Source of the DNA: Chryseobacterium takakiae
GTDB lineage: Bacteria > Bacteroidota > Bacteroidia > Flavobacteriales > Weeksellaceae
Direction: 5' to 3'
DNA: 64,000 nt
NCBI RefSeq assembly: GCF_900129385.1
Contig: NZ_FQVO01000003.1
Coordinates: 62,001 to 126,000, forward strand
Below, one piece after another: positions 8,011-15,174 of the stretch (its first letter is position 1; each line of letters starts with the position of its first letter). The notes beneath the pieces were generated by a model. The model ran no database searches. It worked only from the letters and a program-made list of their open reading frames with translations, and was not told where the DNA came from. A program made the translations under genes and the position numbers.

Positions 8011-8607
8011 TTACTCGTTAACTGCTGAAATGCTGTCTTCCAACATGTCCATAATCCTTGCAAGGCCTGCTGGCAATTCGTCATTTACAGCTCTTACATG
8101 AACTCCCAGAGTATAGGTTCTTTCGGTTGTAGAAGTACTGGATGAAGTCTTTTTATATGATGCGGATGCATTAAACTTCACTTTCCAGAATTTAGCGCTT
8201 ATGCTTGCGGAGCCGCTGAATTCACTGGAAGTGTTTTGGGTTTCCACAGAGTTTAGTTTTGCATTAAAATCAATGGTCATTTCATCGATTCTTAAAGCAG
8301 GAATCGTAAGCATTGTAAGAAATGGGACCTTCAGGTTAACTTCTGCATCAATAAATCGGCTGACTGCTGTTTCAGGAGTAGCATTTGGATCATACTCTGG
8401 GTTAGGAACCGATTTTTTGTAATTAAAATCCACATATCTTAAAGCTGCGGGTTCCTCCTCTTCATCAGAAGGAACGAAACCTACTTCTTTAATAAAATTC
8501 ACCTGTGAAATAGATGCGTCGTGCTGTGCCTTTACTGCAGCTTGTAATGGACCGCCAATGTAAACGCTGAAATCTAAACTGTTTAATTCTTGTACTAAAT
8601 TTGCCAT
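8011..8607 (-). CDS. DUF2589 domain protein
   Basis: 198 residues from ATG 8605-8607 (MANLVQELN); an upstream ATG at 8673 would add 22 residues unlike the family. DUF2589 proteins have no established function. Features: an N-terminal amphipathic helix with GGPLQAAVKAQ, an acidic EEEE patch near residue 51, a beta-rich centre, and a Ser/Thr-rich region (SSSTSTTERTYTLGVHVRA) near 150-175 of alternating polar residues as in a surface strand. No signal peptide. It is the first gene after operator-promoter B, with a leader of about 228 nt, and is followed by a terminator hairpin. Its place in the WYL-linked island is the best clue to its role. Confidence 0.72.
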   Translation of the reverse strand: MANLVQELNSLDFSVYIGGPLQAAVKAQHDASISQVNFIKEVGFVPSDEEEEPAALRYVDFNYKKSVPNPEYDPNATPETAVSRFIDAEVNLKVPFLTMLTIPALRIDEMTIDFNAKLNSVETQNTSSEFSGSASISAKFWKVKFNASASYKKTSSSTSTTERTYTLGVHVRAVNDELPAGLARIMDMLEDSISAVNE

Positions 8608-8948
8608 AATGTTTAATGGTTTTAAATGGTTAATAAATTGATTATATAGCAGTGCTAGCAAACTGATATTCATGTGTAGTACATATCCTGTTCAGAGGGA
8701 AGCTGAATACAAAATGCTGTCGGATATGTTTAAAGCTGTAGTCCCGGAATCGGGCTATTGAAATTTCAAATCAAACTACATTTTTTGTAGAATGTTTTTC
8801 ATGATATTTAGGTTTTTGGTTATTGTTTTTAATCATAAATCAAAAATACCCTGTGAAAGCGACAAAACTTGACGTATAAAAATTAATTTTAAAATATATT
8901 TTGATATAAGGTATATAGCTTATATTTTATTTTTATAAGTTAAAAAGC
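8608..8948. other. Intergenic region: long DUF2589 leader and operator B
   Basis: This 341-base gap holds operator-promoter B (8841-8874) and a leader of about 228 nt before the DUF2589 ATG. The leader contains a short stem (CTACA...TGTAG near 8775-8795), a CCCG/CGGG stem near 8741-8753, and a 21-codon ORF (8771-8836) that would start almost at the predicted transcription start. I cannot show that either is functional. The 70 bases between 8875 and 8948 are AT-rich without a clear terminator for the patatin gene. Confidence 0.5.
8841..8874 (-). promoter_or_regulatory. Promoter of the DUF2589 operon with operator copy B
   Basis: On the minus strand the -7 box TATTTTTG lies at 8841-8848, with the palindrome at 8860-8874 exactly 11 nt upstream. 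One arm is perfect (CGACA) and the other has one change (TGACG for TGTCG). Same geometry as copies A, C and D. Confidence 0.8.
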
Positions 8949-9986
8949 TTATGTTTTATTGCTAATCAGTTTCTGAACAATTTCATTAAGCGTATTGCGG
9001 TTATCATCGATGAAGCAGAGTCCTGCCTGTATCAGGTTCTCAATATTGGATCTCCTCACATTATCCATTGCCGGAGAAGCATTTTTTAATGAGGGATTAA
9101 GCCGGTAATAATTTTTCTGGTTTTGCTGTCGCAATGTATCAAACATCTGGCAAAGCTGATAATCTACTGTTTCTGCATTGGCAGACATTAAAATATCAAT
9201 GATAGGATTTACCCAGCTTATCTTTCCTGCCTTCTCCAATTTCCTGAAGGAATAGGATCTTGACTCAATACCTGTCCCAATGGAGATGACAATCATGTCA
9301 TTTACCGCAGGATGATCGGTTTTCTGCTGATCCTTTAAAATCTCTGCAAAAGGAATTTTCCGGGCTTCAGCATAAGCGCAGAGTGATGGATTATTCGCAA
9401 ACATGCCACCGTCGATTAGGCTAAAAATCTGTCCATATAACGATTTGATCTGAACCGGTGAAAAATAGGTTGGCGCCGCTGAAGTTGCCCTGCAGACATC
9501 TTTTACATAAAAATTATCTGTATTAATCCGGGCTTTCCAGGAGTTAAAAAGCTTGGCTCTTCTGTTCTCAATATCATAGCTGGTTATTAAACACGGTTTT
9601 ATCAGTTCCTTTAATTCTAAATTTCCAAAAAAGTCATTCAGATTTTTTTCAAGGGCTTCCTGGGAGATTTTTTCATTAATCAATCCAAAGGGATTGACCA
9701 GTCTTTCCCAAAAAGAAACCTGGAATATGTCGCCACCTTTTTCAGCATAAAGCTCCAGTCCTTTTTGGATGGAATACTTTGCTTTTCGGTGTTCATTGGG
9801 ACATAGAATAATAGATGCAATCAGACCTCCTGTACTGCTTCCGGCAACAAAATCAAAATAATCACCGAGTTTTGCTCCCGGCTTATCATAAATCTGCAGC
9901 TGTTCTTCTATGTAACGCAGAATAATGCAGGTGATAATTCCCCTGATTCCGCCCCCGTCCAAAGAAAGAATGGTTGTCTTTTTCAT
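8949..9986 (-). CDS. Patatin-like phospholipase
   Basis: 345 residues from ATG 9984-9986; the frame opens at TTG 10028, but the Met just before TTILSLDGGGIRG is the natural start. Patatin lipases hydrolyse membrane phospholipids with a Ser-Asp dyad. Seen: oxyanion loop DGGGIRG (residues 7-13), nucleophile elbow GSSTGG (near 53), and the catalytic Asp in DGGMFANNP (near 193). The architecture is like plant patatin and like the CapV-type effectors of CBASS defence, but no cyclase or other CBASS gene lies nearby. No signal peptide, so it would act on the inner membrane from inside, or after lysis. Transcribed from operator-promoter C through a leader hairpin. Confidence 0.9.
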   Translation of the reverse strand: MKKTTILSLDGGGIRGIITCIILRYIEEQLQIYDKPGAKLGDYFDFVAGSSTGGLIASIILCPNEHRKAKYSIQKGLELYAEKGGDIFQVSFWERLVNPFGLINEKISQEALEKNLNDFFGNLELKELIKPCLITSYDIENRRAKLFNSWKARINTDNFYVKDVCRATSAAPTYFSPVQIKSLYGQIFSLIDGGMFANNPSLCAYAEARKIPFAEILKDQQKTDHPAVNDMIVISIGTGIESRSYSFRKLEKAGKISWVNPIIDILMSANAETVDYQLCQMFDTLRQQNQKNYYRLNPSLKNASPAMDNVRRSNIENLIQAGLCFIDDNRNTLNEIVQKLISNKT

Positions 9987-10021
9987 TTTTTTTGCTTTTT
10001 CAGAGAAAATCCTCACAACCA

Positions 10022-10068
10022 GAGACAATAAAAACCAATAGATTTTGGAAAAATAACTATTGGTTTTT
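10022..10068 (-). terminator. Attenuator-like hairpin in the patatin leader
   Basis: A perfect 12-bp stem (10030-10041 with 10057-10068, AAAAACCAATAG/CTATTGGTTTTT) with a 15-nt loop is followed on the minus strand by ATTGTC after a T run. It lies between promoter C and the patatin ATG, where it would stop or slow transcription into the lipase gene. Confidence 0.65.
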
Positions 10069-10105
10069 TATTTTATATAGAGTTTGCTTTGGTGTTTCTC
10101 TAAAG

Positions 10106-10139
10106 CAAAAGTAGGACAGGAAAGCGACAGAACTTGTCG
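10106..10139 (-). promoter_or_regulatory. Promoter of the patatin gene with operator copy C
   Basis: On the minus strand the -7 box TACTTTTG is at 10106-10113 and the palindrome CGACA-N5-TGTCG (both arms perfect) is at 10125-10139, 11 nt upstream. Transcription would start near 10100, about 115 nt before the lipase ATG. Confidence 0.82.
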
Positions 10140-10170
10140 TGTTTAAAATAATTTTTCAAACAAAGGAGAA

Positions 10171-10671
10171 TTAAAATACCACATAGTCCTCTTTATCGCG
10201 CTTCATTTTAATGAGTTTTCGCCAGCTTATCTTTATCGCTTCTTTCTCTGTAAGAATTTCTTTCTTTTCAAAATGAGGAAGATCTTTAAAGGTTTTCCAG
10301 TTCCCGCCCCAGTCCCAGCCGTATTTAGCGAAAATTTTCACACATTCGTACCAGTCGGCTACCTGGTCATTATCCCAGTCTTTGGCGGTGTCCCAGCTGG
10401 CTGTTTTACCATCAATCATCATACAGATATCAACGGCCAATCCGTAATTATGAATGCTCTGGCCGGCTTTGGCATTGGTCACTTTTTTCCCTGAAGTAAT
10501 TCTTCCGATAGCATATAGCTTTTCCTGTTCTTCAAAGCTTCTCAGCCCTTGCGTGATTCTTACTTTTGCTCTTCCGCTTAAAGCTTCATCGCAATCTTTA
10601 ATAATCTGTTGTACTTCTTCCCGCACGAGCGGATGGAGCTTTTCAATTCTTTGTAATGTTACTTTATCCAT
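10171..10671 (-). CDS. M15-family peptidase, endolysin-like (L-alanyl-D-glutamate or D,D-peptidase)
   Basis: 166 residues from ATG 10669-10671. The fold signature of VanY/endolysin-type M15 zinc peptidases is clear: TQGLRSFEEQ near residue 40, SIHNYGLAVDI near 73-83 (His and Asp ligands) and LPHFE near 131 (third His). The length matches single-domain phage endolysins of the T5/Ply500 group, which cut the peptide stems of peptidoglycan. There is no signal peptide, so it needs export, a holin or membrane damage to reach the wall. No phage structural genes are nearby. Its promoter carries operator copy D with a short leader. Known-family inference for substrate; the metal motif is seen. Confidence 0.85.
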   Translation of the reverse strand: MDKVTLQRIEKLHPLVREEVQQIIKDCDEALSGRAKVRITQGLRSFEEQEKLYAIGRITSGKKVTNAKAGQSIHNYGLAVDICMMIDGKTASWDTAKDWDNDQVADWYECVKIFAKYGWDWGGNWKTFKDLPHFEKKEILTEKEAIKISWRKLIKMKRDKEDYVVF

Positions 10672-10696
10672 ATCAATAATTTAGCGTTTTGGAAAA

Positions 10697-10730
10697 CAAA
10701 ATTATAGATCTATAACGACAAAACTTGACG
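10697..10730 (-). promoter_or_regulatory. Promoter of the M15 peptidase gene with operator copy D
   Basis: On the minus strand the -7 box TAATTTTG is at 10697-10704; the palindrome (one perfect arm, one arm TGACG) is at 10716-10730, again 11 nt upstream. The predicted start near 10691 leaves a leader of about 20 nt. Confidence 0.8.
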
Positions 10731-10739
10731 TATTAAAAT

Positions 10740-10774
10740 AAATTTAAATCACTGTTTATCAGTGTTTTAAATTT
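10740..10774. repeat. Long hairpin between the M15 and umuC promoters
   Basis: 15-nt arms (10740-10754 and 10760-10774) with a single mismatch and a 5-nt loop, centred on TCACTG/CAGTG. It stands between divergently transcribed genes, upstream of both promoters, so it is not an ordinary terminator; it could be a protein-binding site or block antisense reading. Confidence 0.6.
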
Positions 10775-10818
10775 AATGTTAAAATTTGTATTAAACATAA
10801 TATTATAATTTAAAAGTT

Positions 10819-10827
10819 ATAATTTTG
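10819..10827 (+). promoter_or_regulatory. Likely -7 box of umuC
   Basis: TAATTTTG (TAnnTTTG) precedes the umuC ATG by about 30 bases. It has no copy of the island's palindrome, so umuC is probably not under the same control. Confidence 0.5.
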
Positions 10828-10855
10828 CGTATTAAAATGTCCCGTTTTTTAAATC

Positions 10856-12127
10856 ATGTACGCTCTCGTAGATTGTAATAATTTCTTTGTTTCCTGCGAA
10901 CGGACCCTGGATCCTGCGCTTGAAAATAAACCCGTTGTTGTGCTTTCCAACAACGACGGATGCGTGGTGTCCCGAAGCAGAGAAGCCAAGGATCTGGGCA
11001 TTCCTATGGCTGCGCCTGCCTTTAAATATAAAGCGCTGTTCAAAGAACATGATGTTAAAAGTTTCTCCGCAAAATTCGAATTGTATAATTTTAAAAGCCA
11101 ACAGGTTATAGAAATTGCAAAATCGTATGTGCTGGATTATGAAGTTTACAGTATTGATGAGCTGTTTCTGGATTTTACAGGTTTTAAATATATTAATATC
11201 CACGATTACTGCATTGAAATCAAGAACAGGATAGGAAAGGAAGCGAATATTCCCGTAAGTATCGGTATTGCTCCTACAAAGACCCTGTGTAAGGTTGCCA
11301 ACAGAATTGTAAAAAAATATCCGGATAATTTTGACGGCGTATTTATACTGGATACACCGGATAAAATTGAGAAAGCTTTAAAGTGGTTAGACATCGGTGA
11401 TGTGTGGGGAATCGGCCGCCGGCTTGCCATAAAAATGAATGACAACGGTGTTCATAAAGCCTGGGATCTGCTGCAGAAACCTGAAATGTGGGTGCGTAAG
11501 ATAATGGGAATTCACGGCATAAGAATGATCAACGAGCTTAAAGGAATCCGCCAGCTGGAACTGGACGCTCCCTCACCGAAAAAATCTATTGCCGTAACAA
11601 GAAGTTTTATGGAAATGCTTACCAAAAAAGAAGACGTGCGCGAAAGGGTAGAAACTTTCGGGATGTACTGTTCGGAACGATTGAGAAAGCAGAATACCTG
11701 CTGTAAAATGGTAACGGTTTTTGTACAGACCAACCGTTTTAGGAAAGATTTACCGGAATATAAAAATGCCGTTACACAAATTCTTCCGAATCCCACCAAT
11801 TCTTCCATACTGATAGGAAGAGTAGTGAATGAACTATTCGAGGCGGTTTTCAAAGAAGGCTTTCATTATAAAAAAGCCGGAGTGATCGTTAATGATTTTG
11901 TTCCTGAAGATCAAAGGCTGATTAATCTTTTCGAAGAAGATACGCAGAATCAGCACCTTCCTGTCATGAAAGCTATGGATGCATTAAATAAAAAATTCGG
12001 GAAAGATAAAGTACGCCTGGGAAGTATGAGCGGAGAAAATACGTACGGACGGAAGCAATTATCCCCGGAATATGAAGCTTTCCTTAAGAATAATACTTTT
12101 ACGGAAGCCAATTTCAGATTCCATTAA
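10856..12127 (+). CDS. umuC: Y-family DNA polymerase, UmuC type
   Basis: 423 residues, full length for UmuC, the catalytic subunit of DNA polymerase V, which copies past DNA lesions. The N-terminus MYALVDCNNFF contains the first metal-binding Asp; YSIDELFLDF near residue 98 holds the second acidic pair. An HhH region (MGIHGIRMINELKG) and a little-finger domain follow. Usually the gene is paired with a UmuD/LexA-like S24 protein; none lies upstream here, only a short intergenic region. The stop overlaps the convergent serine-hydrolase gene by four bases. The nearest upstream features are the WYL-linked island and a long hairpin. Confidence 0.9.
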   Translation: MYALVDCNNFFVSCERTLDPALENKPVVVLSNNDGCVVSRSREAKDLGIPMAAPAFKYKALFKEHDVKSFSAKFELYNFKSQQVIEIAKSYVLDYEVYSIDELFLDFTGFKYINIHDYCIEIKNRIGKEANIPVSIGIAPTKTLCKVANRIVKKYPDNFDGVFILDTPDKIEKALKWLDIGDVWGIGRRLAIKMNDNGVHKAWDLLQKPEMWVRKIMGIHGIRMINELKGIRQLELDAPSPKKSIAVTRSFMEMLTKKEDVRERVETFGMYCSERLRKQNTCCKMVTVFVQTNRFRKDLPEYKNAVTQILPNPTNSSILIGRVVNELFEAVFKEGFHYKKAGVIVNDFVPEDQRLINLFEEDTQNQHLPVMKAMDALNKKFGKDKVRLGSMSGENTYGRKQLSPEYEAFLKNNTFTEANFRFH

Positions 12128-13260
12128 TCAGCGAATAATGGTACCGTTTCATTCACCAGGAACTTTACTTGGTCGGGTCTTCCCCGGTCATTTTTCGGAA
12201 GATTGTTGAAACTTCCTGTTCTTACAATAACTATACTGTGTTCAGGAACCATAATGATGTATTGTCCTTGTAATCCTAAAAAATAATAGTGTTTAATTGG
12301 ATTATCATAATTGATCCAGAATCCCATTCCGTAGATTTCTTCGGATTTTTCTGTCGGAGTCCGCATTTGGTTAATAAAATCAAGATTCAGGATTTGTTGG
12401 TCTCCTGCTTTTCCGTCATTCAGAAACAGCTGTCCGAGCTTTGCAAAATCCCGGGTTGTGGAGTGGATGCAGCAATACGTTTTTTCCATTCCGCTTTCGT
12501 CGGTGCTCCATTCTGCATCTTGTTCCATTCCGAGCGGAGTCCATATTTTTTCCGATAAATAGCTCGAAAGAGTCTGATTAACCGCTTTTTTCACAGCAAA
12601 ACCCAACAGCTGGGTAGAACCGCTCTGATATTCAAATCTTTCTCCCGGATGTTGCTTGAACTTCCTTGAAAAAGTAGCTTTTATGAGACTTTTTCCGTAG
12701 TAGGCTTTAGCGTTCGGTAAAAAAGGATTTTTATAGTTTTCTTGCCATTTCAGCCCGGATTCCATCTGCGCCAGATTTTTCAATGTTAGCTTTTCCGCAA
12801 ATTCTTTGCTTTTAAATTCCGGGAAATAATCGGCAAAACGATCATCCACACTGGAGATTTTTCCTTCTTCAATCGCCTTTCCCAGGAGCATTACCGTAAC
12901 AGCTTTTGCCATGGAGAAAGAATTGGTCTTTGACCGCTCATTGTAGCCGTTCCAGTATTGCTCGTGAATGAGTTTACCGTTTTTTATGACAAGAAAAGAA
13001 GCGGTATTGGAATGGCTCAGGTTTTCAACGATCTTTTTCGGTAATGAAGTTGTATTGTATTCCTGATCTTTTTCCCACGGAATCGGGTTTCCGGCAGCAA
13101 TTACGTTATGGGAGAAAAACTTTCCGTCATCAATATGGGCACTCATTTTTCCTTTCAGGTAGGTTTTTGATATTCCGCTGAACAAATAGCTGTATCCGAA
13201 AAGATAAAAAAGTACTGCTGCAATTACAATGAATGTAACAAAATAAATAAGAATGGTCAT
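12124..13260 (-). CDS. Membrane-anchored serine hydrolase (class C beta-lactamase family)
   Basis: 378 residues from ATG 13258-13260. An N-terminal membrane segment (residues 2-24) anchors the protein, and the rest faces the periplasm. The penicillin-binding-fold motifs are present: SMAK (SxxK, nucleophilic Ser near residue 117), YQS near 211 (YxN/S), and a C-terminal region with GLQGQYIIMVPEH typical of esterase/6-aminohexanoate hydrolase-type members. The substrate is unknown; real beta-lactamase activity is not implied. It ends inside the tail of umuC (convergent). Confidence 0.83.
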   Translation of the reverse strand: MTILIYFVTFIVIAAVLFYLFGYSYLFSGISKTYLKGKMSAHIDDGKFFSHNVIAAGNPIPWEKDQEYNTTSLPKKIVENLSHSNTASFLVIKNGKLIHEQYWNGYNERSKTNSFSMAKAVTVMLLGKAIEEGKISSVDDRFADYFPEFKSKEFAEKLTLKNLAQMESGLKWQENYKNPFLPNAKAYYGKSLIKATFSRKFKQHPGERFEYQSGSTQLLGFAVKKAVNQTLSSYLSEKIWTPLGMEQDAEWSTDESGMEKTYCCIHSTTRDFAKLGQLFLNDGKAGDQQILNLDFINQMRTPTEKSEEIYGMGFWINYDNPIKHYYFLGLQGQYIIMVPEHSIVIVRTGSFNNLPKNDRGRPDQVKFLVNETVPLFAD

Positions 13261-13325
13261 ATCAATAGATCTTAAACAAATGTAAGCTAAATTTTAAAAC
13301 ATCAGAAGAATGACCTTTTTTAACA

Positions 13326-13354
13326 AAAATAAAGCCCTGATTTCTCAAGGCTTT
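13326..13354 (-). terminator. Terminator after glycyl-tRNA synthetase
   Basis: Stem AAAGCC/GGCTTT (13331-13336 with 13349-13354, extended by TGA/TCA) followed on the minus strand by ATTTTTG. Confidence 0.65.
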
Positions 13355-13358
13355 TAAT

Positions 13359-14900
13359 CTATATTTTTGAAAGTAAATTTCTGAAATTCGTCTTTTCATC
13401 AATGATTCTTCTCAATTCGGAAACCGGAACTCTTTCCTGCTGCATGGTGTCTCTGTCCCTGATCGTTACCGTATGATCTGTTAAAGAATCGTGATCGATC
13501 GTGATACAGTACGGTGTTCCGATGGCGTCCTGTCTTCTGTAACGCTTTCCGATGGCATCTTTTTCTTCGTAGAATAAATTGAAATCGTATTTAAGGTCGT
13601 TGAAAATTTTCTCAGCGTATTCCGCTAAACCATCTCTCTTCATCAACGGAAGGATTGCTGCTTTAATCGGTGCTAAAGCAGGAGGCAATGATAAAACCGT
13701 TCTTTCGGAGCCGTCTTCCAGTACTTCATCTCTCAGGCAATGAGAAAATAGGGCAAGGAATAAACGGTCTAAACCAACTGAAGTTTCCACCACATACGGA
13801 ACATAATTTTCGTTTCTTTCCGGATCGAAGAATTGTAATTTTCTTCCGGAGAATTTTTCATGAGCCTTCAAATCGAAATCCGTTCTTGAGTGAATTCCTT
13901 CTAATTCCTTAAATCCGAACGGGAAATTAAACTCAATATCAGCAGCAGCATTCGCATAGTGCGCCAGCTTTTCGTGGTCGTGGAATCTGTAGTTTTCATC
14001 CCCTAAACCTAAAGCTTTATGCCAGCTGAGTCGTTTTTGCTTCCACTGTTCGTAGAATTCCAGTTCTGTTCCCGGAGCTACGAAGAACTGCATTTCCATC
14101 TGTTCAAATTCACGCATTCTGAAGATAAACTGTCTTGCAACAATCTCATTTCTGAATGCCTTACCGATTTGTGCAATACCGAAAGGAAGCTTATGGCGTG
14201 AGGTTTTCTGTACATTTAAAAAGTTAACGAAAATCCCCTGCGCAGTTTCCGGTCTTAGGTAAAGGTCCATCGCAGAATCTGCAGAAGCTCCCAGCTTGGT
14301 TCCGAACATCAGGTTGAATTGTCTTACCTCCGTCCAGTTTTTAGAACCGGTATCTGGATCAGCAATTTCCAGCTCTTCAATTAGTGCTTTTACATCCGCA
14401 AGGTCTTCATTTTCCAGCGATTTTGCCAGTCTGGAAAGAATAGTTTCTCTTTTGGCTCTGTATTCCAGTACTTTCGGATTGGTGGCCACAAACTGGTCTT
14501 TATCAAAAGCTTCCCCGAATCTTTTCGCGGCCTTCTCAATTTCCTTGTTTTCCTTGTCTTCAATTTTGGCGCAGTAATCCTCTACCAAGACGTCTGCTCT
14601 GAAACGTTTTTTGGAATCTTTATTATCAATCAATGGATCGTTGAAAGCGTCTACGTGGCCCGATGCCTTCCAGGTTGTAGGATGCATCAGTATTGCAGAA
14701 TCAATGCCGACAATATTTTCGTTAAGCTGTACCATGGCTTTCCACCAGTACTGCTTGATATTATTTTTAAGTTCGGCACCGTTTTGACCATAATCGTAAA
14801 CAGCGGATAAACCATCGTAGATCTCACTCGAAGGGAAAATAAAACCATATTCTTTAGCGTGAGAAATCACTTTCTTGAAAACATCTTCTTGCTTTGCCAT
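13359..14900 (-). CDS. glyS: Glycine--tRNA ligase (single-chain, dimeric class II type)
   Basis: 513 residues, the length of the eukaryote/archaeal-type alpha-2 glycyl-tRNA synthetase found in Bacteroidota, which attaches glycine to tRNA-Gly in the cytoplasm. Class II motifs are visible: motif 2 region FRNEIVARQFIFRMREFEQMEM (around residues 250-270) and motif 3 region ETSVGLDRLFLAL near 388. The C-terminal anticodon-binding domain begins near 415 (PIKAAILPL). The ATG at 14898-14900 begins MAKQEDVFKK, a usual start. A terminator follows. Upstream lies a long GC-rich palindrome. Confidence 0.95.
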   Translation of the reverse strand: MAKQEDVFKKVISHAKEYGFIFPSSEIYDGLSAVYDYGQNGAELKNNIKQYWWKAMVQLNENIVGIDSAILMHPTTWKASGHVDAFNDPLIDNKDSKKRFRADVLVEDYCAKIEDKENKEIEKAAKRFGEAFDKDQFVATNPKVLEYRAKRETILSRLAKSLENEDLADVKALIEELEIADPDTGSKNWTEVRQFNLMFGTKLGASADSAMDLYLRPETAQGIFVNFLNVQKTSRHKLPFGIAQIGKAFRNEIVARQFIFRMREFEQMEMQFFVAPGTELEFYEQWKQKRLSWHKALGLGDENYRFHDHEKLAHYANAAADIEFNFPFGFKELEGIHSRTDFDLKAHEKFSGRKLQFFDPERNENYVPYVVETSVGLDRLFLALFSHCLRDEVLEDGSERTVLSLPPALAPIKAAILPLMKRDGLAEYAEKIFNDLKYDFNLFYEEKDAIGKRYRRQDAIGTPYCITIDHDSLTDHTVTIRDRDTMQQERVPVSELRRIIDEKTNFRNLLSKI

Positions 14901-14986
14901 AATTTTTTTAACGTCTGAAGTTGCAAAAATAGTGAAAAACCGGGAAGTTAGAAGTTTTTATAATACAGAATTTCAGGAGTCGGGAA

Positions 14987-15086
14987 CCTGCTTTCGCTAC
15001 TCGCTATTTTCGGGGATTTCGGGGGCGCGGCGAAGCCGCGCCCCCGAAATCCCCGAAAATGAGCTCAGACATGCCGCTCAATCAGG
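14987..15086. repeat. GC-rich palindromic element with a perfect 26-bp hairpin
   Basis: Core: 26-nt arms at 15006-15031 and 15035-15060, perfectly complementary around a 3-nt loop (GAA), with the inner part almost purely G and C. The core is bounded by a less perfect outer repeat that begins CCTG (14987-14990) and ends CAGG (15083-15086), with related words (TCGCTACTCGCT / GAGCTCAGACATGCCGCTC). This looks like a mobile palindromic (REP/MITE-like) unit. No transposase is adjacent. It sits between the glyS and truC starts. Confidence 0.8.
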
Positions 15087-15174
15087 ACTAGTGATAACAA
15101 ACTTCAAAATAAACCTCATAGGTTTTTAAAATGAGGTTTGAAAAAATCATTTAGAAATTCTCTACTTTTGCCGG

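Noticed and set aside
8771..8836. 21-codon ORF at the start of the DUF2589 leader
   Set aside because: It begins almost on the predicted transcription start and has no distinctive composition or visible link to control; kept only as an observation.
8949..9986. CBASS system, suggested by a patatin effector
   Set aside because: No cGAS/DncV-like nucleotidyltransferase, Cap2 or Cap3 gene in the neighbourhood.
8949..10671. Prophage remnant, suggested by the endolysin-like M15 peptidase
   Set aside because: No terminase, capsid, tail, integrase or attachment repeats nearby; the shared operator ties the gene to the WYL island instead.
10832..11203. Minus-strand open frame of 123 codons over the start of umuC
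   Set aside because: Antisense to a well-supported UmuC reading frame; composition is not protein-like.
14987..15086. Complete insertion sequence
   Set aside because: The element is 100 bases long with no coding capacity; at most a non-autonomous palindromic unit.
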